This document shows, in pieces, positions 1 to 7,248 of a stretch of 26,262 nt of DNA. This DNA is from Clostridia bacterium (GTDB lineage: Bacteria > Bacillota > Clostridia > Oscillospirales > Acutalibacteraceae): positions 1 to 26,262 of the forward strand of contig CAADUC010000088.1 of the NCBI GenBank assembly GCA_900752115.1. Direction: 5' to 3'. The translations under genes and the position numbers were made by a program. Under the pieces are notes generated by a model. The model saw only the letters and a program-made list of their open reading frames with translations. It ran no database searches and was not told where the DNA came from. Position 1 is the first letter of the stretch; each line of letters opens with the position of its first letter.

Positions 1-207
1 AGAGCCCGCTGAGGCGCCCGCCCCGCACACCACCTGCGCCCCCCCAGCCGTTCCTCCGTGACCGTTAAGAACAAAATCGATCTCCCCCTCCGTCACATAC
101 GTGATCTCCACGCAGCTGTGAAAATGCGGAAAGCAGGTGTTATCCACCGAATGCCAGCAGGAGGGATATTTTTCCACATCCCGAGAATGCTCGTAGTAGC
201 CGTCCAT
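1..207 (-). CDS. AraC-family transcriptional regulator, N-terminal fragment (cut by window edge)
   Basis: The minus strand from an ATG at 207-205 reads open to the window edge for 69 codons. It begins MDGYYEHSRDVEKYPSCW and continues with FPHFHSCVEITYVTEGEIDF, which is the typical cupin-type sensor start of AraC/XylS regulators (an H-x-H sugar-binding strand followed by an E-I/L-x-Y-V-x-x-G motif). The DNA-binding half lies outside the window. A purine-rich AAGGGGAAAAAGG tract precedes the ATG. The last 20 codons are G-rich and match the family poorly; a run of seven C at 41-47 could hide a homopolymer error. The gene is divergent from the isomerase/dehydrogenase operon at 393, so it is the likely local regulator of that operon (inference). 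Confidence 0.7.
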   Translation of the reverse strand, partial: MDGYYEHSRDVEKYPSCWHSVDNTCFPHFHSCVEITYVTEGEIDFVLNGHGGTAGGAQVVCGAGASAGS

Positions 208-308
208 CCTTTTTCCCCTTCCGCTTATCTGGATTCCGTGCCGGAGGTCATAGCAATTTTTGTCACAAAATGGGCCCGCGTTGGCACGACAAACGAGCTC
301 CTCTTTAT

Positions 309-314
309 TATAAT
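309..314 (+). promoter_or_regulatory. Candidate -10 element of the catabolic operon
   Basis: TATAAT at 309-314 lies 79 bases before the ATG at 393 in the AT-rich gap between the divergent AraC fragment and the first isomerase gene. The best -35-like hexamer, TTGGCA at 281-286, is 22 bases away, too far for a normal promoter. A good -10 with a poor -35 is what an AraC-activated promoter often looks like. A short inverted repeat (CCAC at 340-343, GTGG near 355-358) lies in the leader. No other gene is seen in 208-392. Confidence 0.45.
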
Positions 315-392
315 GCAGGTATATGGTAAGTCAACTGTTCCACGGAGAAAAACTGTGGATTCTGATGTGTATTGGAAAGGAGCAATGTTGTC

Positions 393-1361
393 ATGAAATT
401 AGGTGTAATGACGGTTCTTCTGGGCGATCTTTCCCTGGATGAGACCCTCAAGTATCTCAAGAGCCTCGGCGTTCAGGAGGTCGAGATCGGCTGCGGCGGC
501 ACCCCCGGCACTGCCCACGCGGACGCCATAAAATTTATGGAGCATCCCGAGCTCATCGAGCAGTTCCAGGAGACCGTCGACAAGTATGGGATTGGCGTCG
601 CCGCGCTGTCCTGCCACGGCAACCCGGTGCACCCGAACAAGGAAGTCGCGAACGCCTATCATGAGCAGTTCGAGGCCGCCATCTGCCTGGCCGAAAAGCT
701 TGGCGTCAAGACGGTTGTCGGCTTCTCCGGCTGCCCGGGCGACTGCGAGAATTCCCAGTATCCGAACTGGGTCGTCGCAACCTGGCCGGACGACTTCCAG
801 AAGATCAAGGAATGGCAGTGGAACGAAAAGCTCATCCCCTACTGGAAGAAGGAAGCCAAGTTCGCCGAGGAGCACAATGTGCATCAGATCGCGTTCGAGA
901 TGCATCCCGGCTTCTGCGTTTATAACCCCGGTACCCTGCTGCGCCTGCGTGAGGCCGTCGGCCCGGTGATCGGCGCGAACTTTGATCCCTCCCACCTGTT
1001 CTGGCAGGGAATTGATCCCGTCGCCGCCATCCGCGCGCTCAAGGGAGCCATTTACCACTTCCACGCGAAGGACACGGCCATCGATCCTTACAACTGCGCC
1101 GTCAACGGCGTGCTCGACACAACGCCCTTTGACCGCATCACCGAGCGTCCGTGGGTTTTCCGCACCATCGGCTACGGCCACGGCGAGGATACCTGGCGCG
1201 CAATTTTCAGCGAGCTGCGCAAGGTCGGCTACGACGGCATCATCTCCATCGAGCATGAAGACGGCCTCATGACGACGCGTGAGGGCCTTGAAAAGGCGAT
1301 TGAGGTGCTCAAGCGCACCATTATCTTTGAGGAGCGTCAGGGCGGCATGTACTGGGCCTGA
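393..1361 (+). CDS. Sugar phosphate isomerase/epimerase (xylose isomerase-like TIM barrel)
   Basis: A 322-residue protein of the AP-endonuclease-2/xylose isomerase-like TIM-barrel family, which holds cytosolic sugar and inositol-derivative isomerases and epimerases. The start is MKLGVMTVLLGDLSLDETL. Metal and substrate positions expected for the fold are visible in order: AFEMHPGF (Glu), GANFDPSHLFW (Asp and His), YHFHAKDT (His) and SIEHEDG (Glu) near the C-terminus. The ATG at 393 is chosen because AAAGGAG lies at 376-382; an in-frame TTG at 372 would put that site inside the gene. The next gene follows after 35 bases. With the dehydrogenase beside it, it probably acts on an oxidised sugar, inositol or glycoside intermediate. 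The exact substrate cannot be read from sequence. Confidence 0.85.
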   Translation: MKLGVMTVLLGDLSLDETLKYLKSLGVQEVEIGCGGTPGTAHADAIKFMEHPELIEQFQETVDKYGIGVAALSCHGNPVHPNKEVANAYHEQFEAAICLAEKLGVKTVVGFSGCPGDCENSQYPNWVVATWPDDFQKIKEWQWNEKLIPYWKKEAKFAEEHNVHQIAFEMHPGFCVYNPGTLLRLREAVGPVIGANFDPSHLFWQGIDPVAAIRALKGAIYHFHAKDTAIDPYNCAVNGVLDTTPFDRITERPWVFRTIGYGHGEDTWRAIFSELRKVGYDGIISIEHEDGLMTTREGLEKAIEVLKRTIIFEERQGGMYWA

Positions 1362-1396
1362 GCTGCCGGTCAATCATAAAGGAGGAAACTTCCACC

Positions 1397-2446
1397 ATGT
1401 ATACCATTGCCATCATCGGCTACGGCGGTATGGGCGGCTACCATGCCAAGCAGCTTCTGTCTCTGCCGGAGGAGTTCCGGCTCGCGGGCATTTATGACAT
1501 CAACCCGGAGCGGATCGCCGCCGCGGAACAGGACGGCATCCACGGCTACCAGACGCTCGACGAGCTGCTCGCCGACCCGGAAATCCGCACCGTTCTCCTG
1601 GCCGTTCCGAACAACTTTCACAAGCCTCTCTCGATTCAGGCGATGCGCGCGGGCAAAAACGTCATCTGCGAAAAACCGGTCATGATGAACGCCGCTGAGC
1701 TTGAGGAGGTCATCGCTGTCTCGAAGGAGACGGGACGTCAGTTCTCCGTGCATCAGAACCGCCGCTGGGACAAGGATTTCCTCATTGTCAAGACGCTGAT
1801 CGAGAACGGCACCATCGGCAAGCCGTTCTACATCGAGTCCCGCGTTCAGGGCAGCAAGGGCATCCCCGGCGACTGGCGCTGCGTAAAGGAAGCGGGCGGC
1901 GGCATGCTGCTCGACTGGGGCGTGCACCTGATTGATCAGCTCATGTATCTCGTTGACAGCCCTGTTACGGAGGTTTACGCGCACCTGCTTTCCGTCAAGT
2001 TCCCCGGCGTTGACGACAACTTCAAGCTCCTGATGCGCTTTGAGAACGGTCTGTCCGCTCTCGTGGAGGTAGACACCTATACCTTTATCAATCTGCCCCG
2101 CTGGCATGTATCCGGCGACAGCGGCACCGCTCAGGTTGACGACTTCTCCTGCACCGGCCGCGTCGTGCGCGCGAAGACGGAGGAAATGCGCTGGGAGGCC
2201 GGTATCGTCTACACCGTGGCCGGACCAACCCGCACAATGGCCCCCCGCCCGAAGGAAAGCCTCGAGGAGCTGCCCCTGCCCGAGCTGGAAAGCGACGCCC
2301 GCGACTATTACCGCAATTTCCGCGACGCCGACGAGGGCAAGGCACCGCTGGCCGTCACCCCCGAACAGGCTCTGCGCGTGATGCGGGTGATCGACGCTGT
2401 CTTTGAGTCTGCTGAAAAAGGCTGCTCCATCTCGCTTCACATCTAA
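1397..2446 (+). CDS. Gfo/Idh/MocA-family NAD(P)-dependent oxidoreductase
   Basis: A 349-residue protein with an N-terminal Rossmann nucleotide-binding motif (IIGYGGMGGYHA, residues 5-16), the family hallmark EKPVMM with the catalytic-region lysine near residue 94, and DWGVHLIDQLMYL in the C-terminal alpha/beta domain. Such enzymes oxidise or reduce a ring hydroxyl of sugars, inositols or glycosides. AAAGGAGG at 1378-1385 sits about 11 bases before the ATG. It is the second gene of the operon and pairs with the preceding isomerase, an arrangement known from inositol and rare-sugar pathways and from oxidative glycoside cleavage routes. The substrate is unknown. Confidence 0.88.
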   Translation: MYTIAIIGYGGMGGYHAKQLLSLPEEFRLAGIYDINPERIAAAEQDGIHGYQTLDELLADPEIRTVLLAVPNNFHKPLSIQAMRAGKNVICEKPVMMNAAELEEVIAVSKETGRQFSVHQNRRWDKDFLIVKTLIENGTIGKPFYIESRVQGSKGIPGDWRCVKEAGGGMLLDWGVHLIDQLMYLVDSPVTEVYAHLLSVKFPGVDDNFKLLMRFENGLSALVEVDTYTFINLPRWHVSGDSGTAQVDDFSCTGRVVRAKTEEMRWEAGIVYTVAGPTRTMAPRPKESLEELPLPELESDARDYYRNFRDADEGKAPLAVTPEQALRVMRVIDAVFESAEKGCSISLHI

Positions 2447-2481
2447 AAGCCGCATGTTCACCGTCTGACAGGCGAATTGCT

Positions 2482-2530
2482 CTGCGGAAGGGAACCCCCT
2501 TCGAATGGCGTTCCCGCCTGCGTTCCGCAG
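2482..2530 (+). other. Intra-operon RNA hairpin between genes 2 and 3
   Basis: CTGCGGAA (2482-2489) pairs with TTCCGCAG (2523-2530), and inside it GGGAAC (2490-2495) pairs with GTTCCC (2510-2515). No U-tract follows, so this is not a standard terminator. It occupies the 148-base gap between the first dehydrogenase and the second isomerase and may stabilise or process the operon mRNA. The function is inferred only from position. Confidence 0.5.
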
Positions 2531-2594
2531 GGACCAGTTCCCCCGCAAAAGAAATTAGAATTGACAGATTTTTGGAAAAGGAGTTGTCAGCACC

Positions 2595-3416
2595 ATGAAA
2601 AAGTTTCCTATCGCGCTCCAGCTGTACTCGGTCCGCGACGATCTTGAGAAGGACTTCGAGGGCACGCTGAAAAAGGTGAAGGAGCTCGGCTATGACGGCG
2701 TGGAGTTCGCCGGTCTCTACGGCAAAGCCCCTGCTGAGGTTAAGGCGCTTTGTGAAAAGTACAGCCTCGTCCCGATCTCCGCTCATGTTCCGTTCGTCGA
2801 CATGATGGCGGATCCGGAGAAAGTCCTCGGCGAATACGCCGCGATCGGCTGCCGCTTTGTCGCAATCCCCTATCTGACCGAGGAGTACCGTCCCGGCACA
2901 GACGGGTTCCAGAAGACCATCGAAGGGGCGCGCCTGCTCGGCGAGACGGCGAAGAAGCTCGGCATGACGCTGCTCTATCACAATCACGATTTTGAATTTG
3001 CGAAGATCGACGGCAAATACGCCCTCGACGTTCTCTATGACACCGTGCCTGCCGAGCTGCTGCAGACCGAGCTCGACACCTGCTGGGTCAACGTCGGCGG
3101 CGAGAATCCGGCTGCCTATGTGCGCAAGTATACGGGCCGTGCTCCCGTCGTTCACCTTAAGGATTTCTTCCTCTCCGGAGAAAAGCCGGAGCAGATGTAT
3201 GAGCTGATCGGCATTGAGTCTGAGAAGAAGGAAGAGAAGAAAACCTTTGAGTTCCGTCCGCTGGGCAAGGGCCTGCAGGACTTCCCCGCCATCCTGGCTG
3301 CCGCCGAGGATGCAGGCGCGGAATGGGTTGTCGTCGAGCAGGACGCCCCGAGCATGGACAAGACTCCCATGGAATGCGCTGAAATCAGCATCGCATATCT
3401 GAAGACTCTGCTGTAA
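2595..3416 (+). CDS. Sugar phosphate isomerase/epimerase (second copy of the family)
   Basis: A 273-residue TIM-barrel isomerase of the same superfamily as the gene at 393 but clearly divergent and shorter. It begins MKKFPIALQLYSVRDDLEKD; the IALQLYSVRD start is characteristic of this subgroup. Expected positions are visible: TLLYHNHDFEF, ELDTCWVNVGGENP, VVHLKDFF and VVVEQD. AAAAGGAG at about 2576-2583 precedes the ATG at a normal distance. It is followed after 61 bases by another Gfo/Idh/MocA gene, so the operon holds two isomerase-dehydrogenase pairs rather than a recent duplication of one pair. Cytosolic; substrate unknown. Confidence 0.87.
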   Translation: MKKFPIALQLYSVRDDLEKDFEGTLKKVKELGYDGVEFAGLYGKAPAEVKALCEKYSLVPISAHVPFVDMMADPEKVLGEYAAIGCRFVAIPYLTEEYRPGTDGFQKTIEGARLLGETAKKLGMTLLYHNHDFEFAKIDGKYALDVLYDTVPAELLQTELDTCWVNVGGENPAAYVRKYTGRAPVVHLKDFFLSGEKPEQMYELIGIESEKKEEKKTFEFRPLGKGLQDFPAILAAAEDAGAEWVVVEQDAPSMDKTPMECAEISIAYLKTLL

Positions 3417-3477
3417 GCAGCTGTCTTTCCCCGCCATAACTTTCCCCATCATAATTTGAAAAGAGAGGAATCGTACC

Positions 3478-4629
3478 ATGTCTGATACTGTTCTCAACCA
3501 GTTTACCCCTCCCACCGAAGAAGAAGAGATTGACGTCTCCCGCAAGCTGAAGATCGGCATCATCGGCACCGGCTGGATTGCTGAAGCTCACATTGAGAGC
3601 TACAAGCAGATGCCCGACGTCGAGATCGTCGCCGCCGCCGACCTGATCCCCGGCAAGGCGGAGAAGTTCTTCAAGCGCTACGGCGTTGAAGGCGTCCGTC
3701 TGTATCCCGACCACAAGTCCATGCTCGACGCCGAGGCGGAGAACCTCGACGCCGTGAGTGTCTGCACCTACAACGTCACGCATGCGGAGTGCACCATTTA
3801 CGCGCTCCAGAAGGGCGTCAATGTGCTTCTGGAGAAGCCGATGTGCGTCACGATGGAAGAGGCCGCGGCCATCTGCAAGGCGGAAAAGGAGAGCGGCAAG
3901 CTTCTCTCGATCGGCTTCCAGCCCCGCATGGACGACAACATGAAAATGATCAAGAAGATCGTCGAGTCCGGCGAGCTGGGCAAGATCTATTACATCCAGA
4001 CCGGCGGCGGACGCCGCCGCGGCATCCCGAACAGCACCTTCATTGAGAAAAAGACGGCCGGCATCGGCGCGCTCGGCGATATCGGCTGCTACTCCCTGGA
4101 CATGGTGCTCAACGCCATCGGCTATCCGAAGCCGCTGACTGTGACGGGCTACACCTCCAACTTCCTCGGCACCAATCCTCTTTACAACAATCCGGCTGAC
4201 GCCGCCCGCTTCGATGTGGACGATTTTGCCGCCGCGTTTGTTCGCCTGGAGGGTGATATTATTCTCGATTTCCGTATCGCATGGGCGATGCATGTTGACA
4301 CTCCCGGTGACACGATCATCATGGGCACGAAGGGCGCTCTGCGCATCCCGTCCACGGAGTGCTGGAACGGCACCGTCGGCGGCCCCATGACGCTGTACCG
4401 CGACGTCGCGGGCGAGCAGACCCAGACGACCATCCCGCTCTGCCCGGAGGGAGACTCCTTCGGCGGCCTCTTCTACAAGAAGATCCGTTCCTTCCTCGAC
4501 GCAGTCAAGAACGGCGGCGAGGCTCCCGTCCCGACCAGCCAGATTCTCTACAATCAGGCCATTATCTCCGGTATTCAGAAATCCGCTGAACTGGGCCGCG
4601 AGATTGAGATTGAGATCCCGGAGATCTGA
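3478..4629 (+). CDS. Gfo/Idh/MocA-family oxidoreductase (second copy of the family)
   Basis: A 383-residue oxidoreductase. About 25 extra N-terminal residues, rich in Glu (TPPTEEEEIDVSRK), precede the Rossmann motif IGIIGTGWIAEAH. EKPMCVT carries the conserved lysine, and GDIGCYSLDMVLNAIG is the conserved helix of the C-terminal domain. AGAGAGGAA about 8 bases upstream of the ATG is the ribosome site. This is the last gene of the operon; the convergent terminator at 4662-4718 follows. It likely works with the isomerase at 2595 on the same pathway (inferred from adjacency). The N-terminal extension is unusual for the family but has no recognisable targeting signal. Confidence 0.88.
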   Translation: MSDTVLNQFTPPTEEEEIDVSRKLKIGIIGTGWIAEAHIESYKQMPDVEIVAAADLIPGKAEKFFKRYGVEGVRLYPDHKSMLDAEAENLDAVSVCTYNVTHAECTIYALQKGVNVLLEKPMCVTMEEAAAICKAEKESGKLLSIGFQPRMDDNMKMIKKIVESGELGKIYYIQTGGGRRRGIPNSTFIEKKTAGIGALGDIGCYSLDMVLNAIGYPKPLTVTGYTSNFLGTNPLYNNPADAARFDVDDFAAAFVRLEGDIILDFRIAWAMHVDTPGDTIIMGTKGALRIPSTECWNGTVGGPMTLYRDVAGEQTQTTIPLCPEGDSFGGLFYKKIRSFLDAVKNGGEAPVPTSQILYNQAIISGIQKSAELGREIEIEIPEI

Positions 4630-4661
4630 GTCTCCCCTTTCATCTTTCCTTTCGGAACACA

Positions 4662-4718
4662 AAAGAGCGCCCCTGCCTCCTCAACCGGCAAACCGGTCGG
4701 GGAGCAGAGGCGCTCTTT
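4662..4718. terminator. Bidirectional rho-independent terminator between convergent genes
   Basis: AAAGAGCGCC (4662-4671) pairs with GGCGCTCTTT (4709-4718). Either strand ends the stem in a T-rich arm (CTCTTTCT on plus, CTCTTTT on minus). It lies between the end of the catabolic operon and the end of trxB on the opposite strand, so it can serve both. Confidence 0.8.
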
Positions 4719-4735
4719 CTGTATCCAGAGATGTG

Positions 4736-5659
4736 TCAATGAACCTCGGAGAGGTATTCCTCAATGAAATGGGAAGCCATCGCGCCGTCCGCAACGGCGG
4801 TAACCACCTGGCGCAGCGGCTTGCGGCGAACATCGCCCACCGCAAAAACGCCCGGAAGATTGGTACGGGTCGTTTCATCCGCAGCGACATAGCCGCCGTC
4901 GAGAGCAACACTGTCCGCGAAGAGAGCCGTATTCGGCTCGTTTCCGATTGCAACGAAAATACCGGCGCAAGGCACATCCTGCGTCTCGCCTGTCTTTTTA
5001 TTTTTCACCCGCAAGCCGGAAACAGCGTTCTCTCCGAGAATCTCGTCCGGCAGGCTGTCCCAAAGGATTTCCACGTTGCCGCACTCCTGAAGAGGCTTGA
5101 GATATGCTTTCGAAGCACGCAGCGTATCGCGGCGGTGCACAATCGTCACCTTTCCGCAGAGCTTTGAGAGATACAGCGCATCGGCGGCCGCTGTGTTGCC
5201 TCCGCCTACCACCACGACCTCTTTGCCGCGATAAAACATGCCGTCGCACGTCGCGCAATAAGAAACGCCGCGGCCGCGCAGCTCGCGTTCCCGAGGCAGC
5301 CCCAGCTCACGGGGAGCCGCCCCGGTAGCCAGAACCACGGTGCGCGCCTTGTATTCGCCGGAGGAAGTGACGACCGTTTTGATCTCTCCCTCCAGAGAGA
5401 GACGGACGACGTCCTCAAGGCGCGTCTGCGCACCAAATCTTTCAGCGCTCTGCTGCATCTGCATGGCAAGATCAAATCCGTTAATTCCCTCCGGGAAGCC
5501 GGGATAATTGTCAATCTGATCCGTCGTCCCCATCTGACCGCCGGGCGCCATCTTCTCAAGGACAAGAACGGAAAGCGCCGCACGGCCGCAGTACAAAGCC
5601 GCCGTGTAGCCGCCGGGACCGCCTCCGACGATGATAACATCCCAAATTTTATGATCCAT
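4736..5659 (-). CDS. trxB: Thioredoxin-disulfide reductase
   Basis: A 307-residue cytosolic flavoprotein that transfers electrons from NADPH through FAD to thioredoxin. The FAD-binding motif VGGGPGGYTAALYCGRA is at residues 11-27, the redox-active pair is C135-A-T-C138 in GVSYCATCDGMF, the NADPH Rossmann motif VVVVGGGNTAAADAL follows, and GVFAVGDVRRKPLRQV near the C-terminus is the second FAD contact. The usual ATG motif (LATGAAPREL) is present. The length matches low-molecular-weight bacterial TrxB. AGAAAGGCGG precedes the ATG. It appears monocistronic, with its own promoter at 5708-5713 and a shared terminator at 4662-4718. Confidence 0.95.
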   Translation of the reverse strand: MDHKIWDVIIVGGGPGGYTAALYCGRAALSVLVLEKMAPGGQMGTTDQIDNYPGFPEGINGFDLAMQMQQSAERFGAQTRLEDVVRLSLEGEIKTVVTSSGEYKARTVVLATGAAPRELGLPRERELRGRGVSYCATCDGMFYRGKEVVVVGGGNTAAADALYLSKLCGKVTIVHRRDTLRASKAYLKPLQECGNVEILWDSLPDEILGENAVSGLRVKNKKTGETQDVPCAGIFVAIGNEPNTALFADSVALDGGYVAADETTRTNLPGVFAVGDVRRKPLRQVVTAVADGAMASHFIEEYLSEVH

Positions 5660-5707
5660 CTAAAATTCCGCCTTTCTGCTGCCCCAAAAAGGGAGCTTGT
5701 GGTTTTC

Positions 5708-5716
5708 AGTATAGCA
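5708..5716 (-). promoter_or_regulatory. Extended -10 promoter of trxB
   Basis: On the minus strand TGCTATACT (5716-5708) is an extended -10 element, with a T-rich region instead of a clear -35. It would start transcription about 40 bases before the trxB ATG. Confidence 0.5.
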
Positions 5717-5883
5717 AAAACAGAACAGGAAAAAAGTGATTTTCTCACTCAACAGCCAAAAGTTTACAATTAATTCACATTTCCTTTTCACAGGAAACCA
5801 ACTGCAAAACGGGGCTCCGCCAAAGAGCAGGAGAAAAGGCAAATGCGTTTCCACCGTCCGGATCCGTGGTCCGGACAGATCAA

Positions 5884-5914
5884 GAGAGCCCCGGCGGTAC
5901 CGGCCGGGGCTCTC
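5884..5914 (-). terminator. Strong GC hairpin at the presumed 3' end of the long non-coding RNA
   Basis: GAGAGCCCCGGC (5884-5895) pairs perfectly with GCCGGGGCTCTC (5903-5914) across a 7-base loop. On the minus strand it is followed by TTGATCTG, a weak U-tract; on the plus strand by GTAATACTTTTATC. It lies just past the last tandem unit of the minus-strand RNA. A second small hairpin (TCCGGA arms, 5856-5876) lies beyond it. Use as a terminator is likely, but the U-tract is imperfect on both strands. Confidence 0.5.
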
Positions 5915-5926
5915 GTAATACTTTTA

Positions 5927-6490
5927 TCTGTGCATGGGATTAAGGGTTTACAGTCATTCTCTCAAACCGGAGAAATGTTGCTGTAACTACATAAATCTCT
6001 GCTGGTGATAAACTGCTTCTCCTTCGAAGCTTCTTTGTTCACTGCTGGGAGTCTTGTGCTTCCGGTCAGCCTGCATCCGCAAACCGTCGCCGGAGCTGCT
6101 AAAATTCACCGCTTGGGAACAACGCTTCTTCTTTGAAGCTCTATAGGTTCACTGCTTGGAAATCGTTTGTTTCCGGTCTGTCTTCTGATGAAAACCGTTG
6201 CCGTAACTACTAAAATTCACCGCTTGGAACAACGCTTCTCCTTCGAAGCTTCTATAGAATCACTGCATGGAATTTTATTTGTTTCCGGTCATTCCATAAA
6301 CGGAACGTCGCCGTAACACTTAAAAATCACCGCTGAGGGGAATCCACTCCTTTTCCGGAGCTTCCACTTTATCACTGCATGGGATTCATTTTGTTTCCAG
6401 TCATTCTTAATCTCCAAAGAATGTTGCTGTAACTTCTAAAAGTCTACGCGAAAGGGAAATATCCGTTTCCTTCTTTTCAGAAGGGTCAAA
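5927..6490 (-). repeat. Five tandem ~111-nt units with conserved hairpins, 3' part of the long RNA
   Basis: Anchors TCACTGC (TCTGTGC in the leftmost unit) at 5927, 6039, 6149, 6260 and 6372 give periods of 112, 110, 111 and 112. Hairpin A is a 5-bp stem with a 6-base, mostly purine minus-strand loop in every unit (6015-6030, 6124-6139, 6234-6249, 6346-6361, 6469-6484); its bases change while pairing is kept (GCTTC/GAAGC, CCTTC/GAAGG, GCTCC/GGAGT on the minus strand). Hairpin B also covaries (5955-5977, 6290-6307, 6402-6423, and equivalents in units 2 and 3). Each unit contains the motif GC(A/G)GTGA(A/T) twice on the minus strand, so each looks like two related half-units. A third possible stem (GGAAA/TTTCC) pairs better on the plus strand. 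No spacer/repeat alternation of CRISPR type is present. Confidence 0.8.
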
Positions 6491-7149
6491 TGCTGTACAT
6501 TGGGCTTCACCTAAGAAAAAGTTTTCAGAATTTCAACTGCGTGCTTAGCTATTTTCCAGAATTACCGCACTCTTTGTTTCGTGAAACGAAAATGTTTCAA
6601 GCTTTTCCAAAAGCTACAATCGGGTTTTTGAAAATAGATCACGCTATTCTGCAAACCTTCGATTCATTGAGACCATGCTCAGAAACTGCACTGGATTTAC
6701 TTCCCGTTCCTTTCTGTACAAATGGTTCAATAAAATCCGAGCTAACCATCAATTCAGCTCAAAGCTTTTGGTCTACACGATATTTACGGTTTCGCTGCCT
6801 TTCCCTTTTCCGAATGATCCGCAATACATACCTCTATGCCTTTGCTCTCATTCCTCTGGTATTCATCAGCTTTACCGCTCTTGTAGAGAACACGTTTTCT
6901 TTATCTCAGCAGACGCCGTCCAACAGAACAACGTCTGCCGGATACTGCTGCGGTTTGGTGTCCATTGGACTGCACCCCTTTCTGTCTAAATCTGCACAAA
7001 AGTGAGTGGTACAATTCGCAGACATTCCTTCCACATTCTTCTTATCCGCTTCCCTTGCTGAAAAAACTTTGTTAATGCAAAATTCCTTCTTTTGCTTTCA
7101 GCGGATATTTTGTCTGCTTTCTTTGTATCTCTTCCTTTGTTGTGATTAT

Positions 7150-7178
7150 ACTATACTACACCGGCGCGGTATTGTCAA
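7150..7178 (-). promoter_or_regulatory. Consensus sigma-A promoter of the long non-coding RNA
   Basis: On the minus strand a perfect TTGACA (7178-7173) and TATAGT (7155-7150) are separated by exactly 17 bases. An overlapping TATAAT (7150-7145) lies 22 bases from the -35. The start would fall near 7143. No coding frame follows within 1.2 kb on this strand. Confidence 0.8.
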
Positions 7179-7248
7179 GTGTTTTTGATGAAAAAATATA
7201 AACAAACTTTTAAAAAACTGTTTATTTTTTCTTTCATTGATTTTTCGG

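Larger units (their letters stand above)
5884..7143 (-). ncRNA. Candidate large structured non-coding RNA (about 1.26 kb), family not recognised
   Basis: This stretch has no credible protein gene. It has a consensus minus-strand promoter at its right end and a strong hairpin at its left end. Read on the minus strand it is purine-rich in its loops and dense in helices. The helices (plus-strand coordinates) are: 7018-7024 with 7111-7117, 7043-7050 with 7100-7107, 7058-7063 with 7096-7101 (overlapping the previous pair by two bases), 7077-7082 with 7090-7095, 6909-6915 with 6932-6938, 6739-6745 with 6754-6760 (one G-U pair only on the minus strand), 6672-6676 with 6722-6726 enclosing 6680-6685 with 6711-6716, the hairpin 6600-6615, and the hairpin 6577-6591. 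The 3' part is the tandem array 5927-6490. No feature of RNase P, tmRNA, SRP RNA, T-box or a group II intron was recognised. The size class recalls large ornate RNAs such as OLE, GOLLD or ROOL, but I see no specific match. Strand and ends are inferred. Confidence 0.6.

Noticed and set aside
58..396. Open plus-strand frame of 112 codons at the left edge
   Set aside because: It is antisense to the AraC fragment (207 to 1), crosses the operon promoter and overlaps the start of the first isomerase gene.
2561..2566. TTGACA before the second isomerase gene
   Set aside because: The ATG is only about 28 bases away and no -10 element fits, so it is a chance match.
5927..6490. CRISPR array
   Set aside because: The repeat occupies the whole 111-nt period, with no short identical repeats separated by unique spacers and no cas genes.
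6490..7005. Open plus-strand frame of 171 codons
   Set aside because: It lies in the AT-rich structured region, has no ribosome site, no recognisable domain and an unusual residue mix (many Phe, Ser, Leu), and it runs opposite to the strong promoter at 7150-7178.
5884..7143. T-box, group II intron, RNase P or tmRNA
   Set aside because: No T-box AGGGUGG-type bulge, no intron domain V with reverse transcriptase, no RNase P core motif and no tRNA-like ends were seen.
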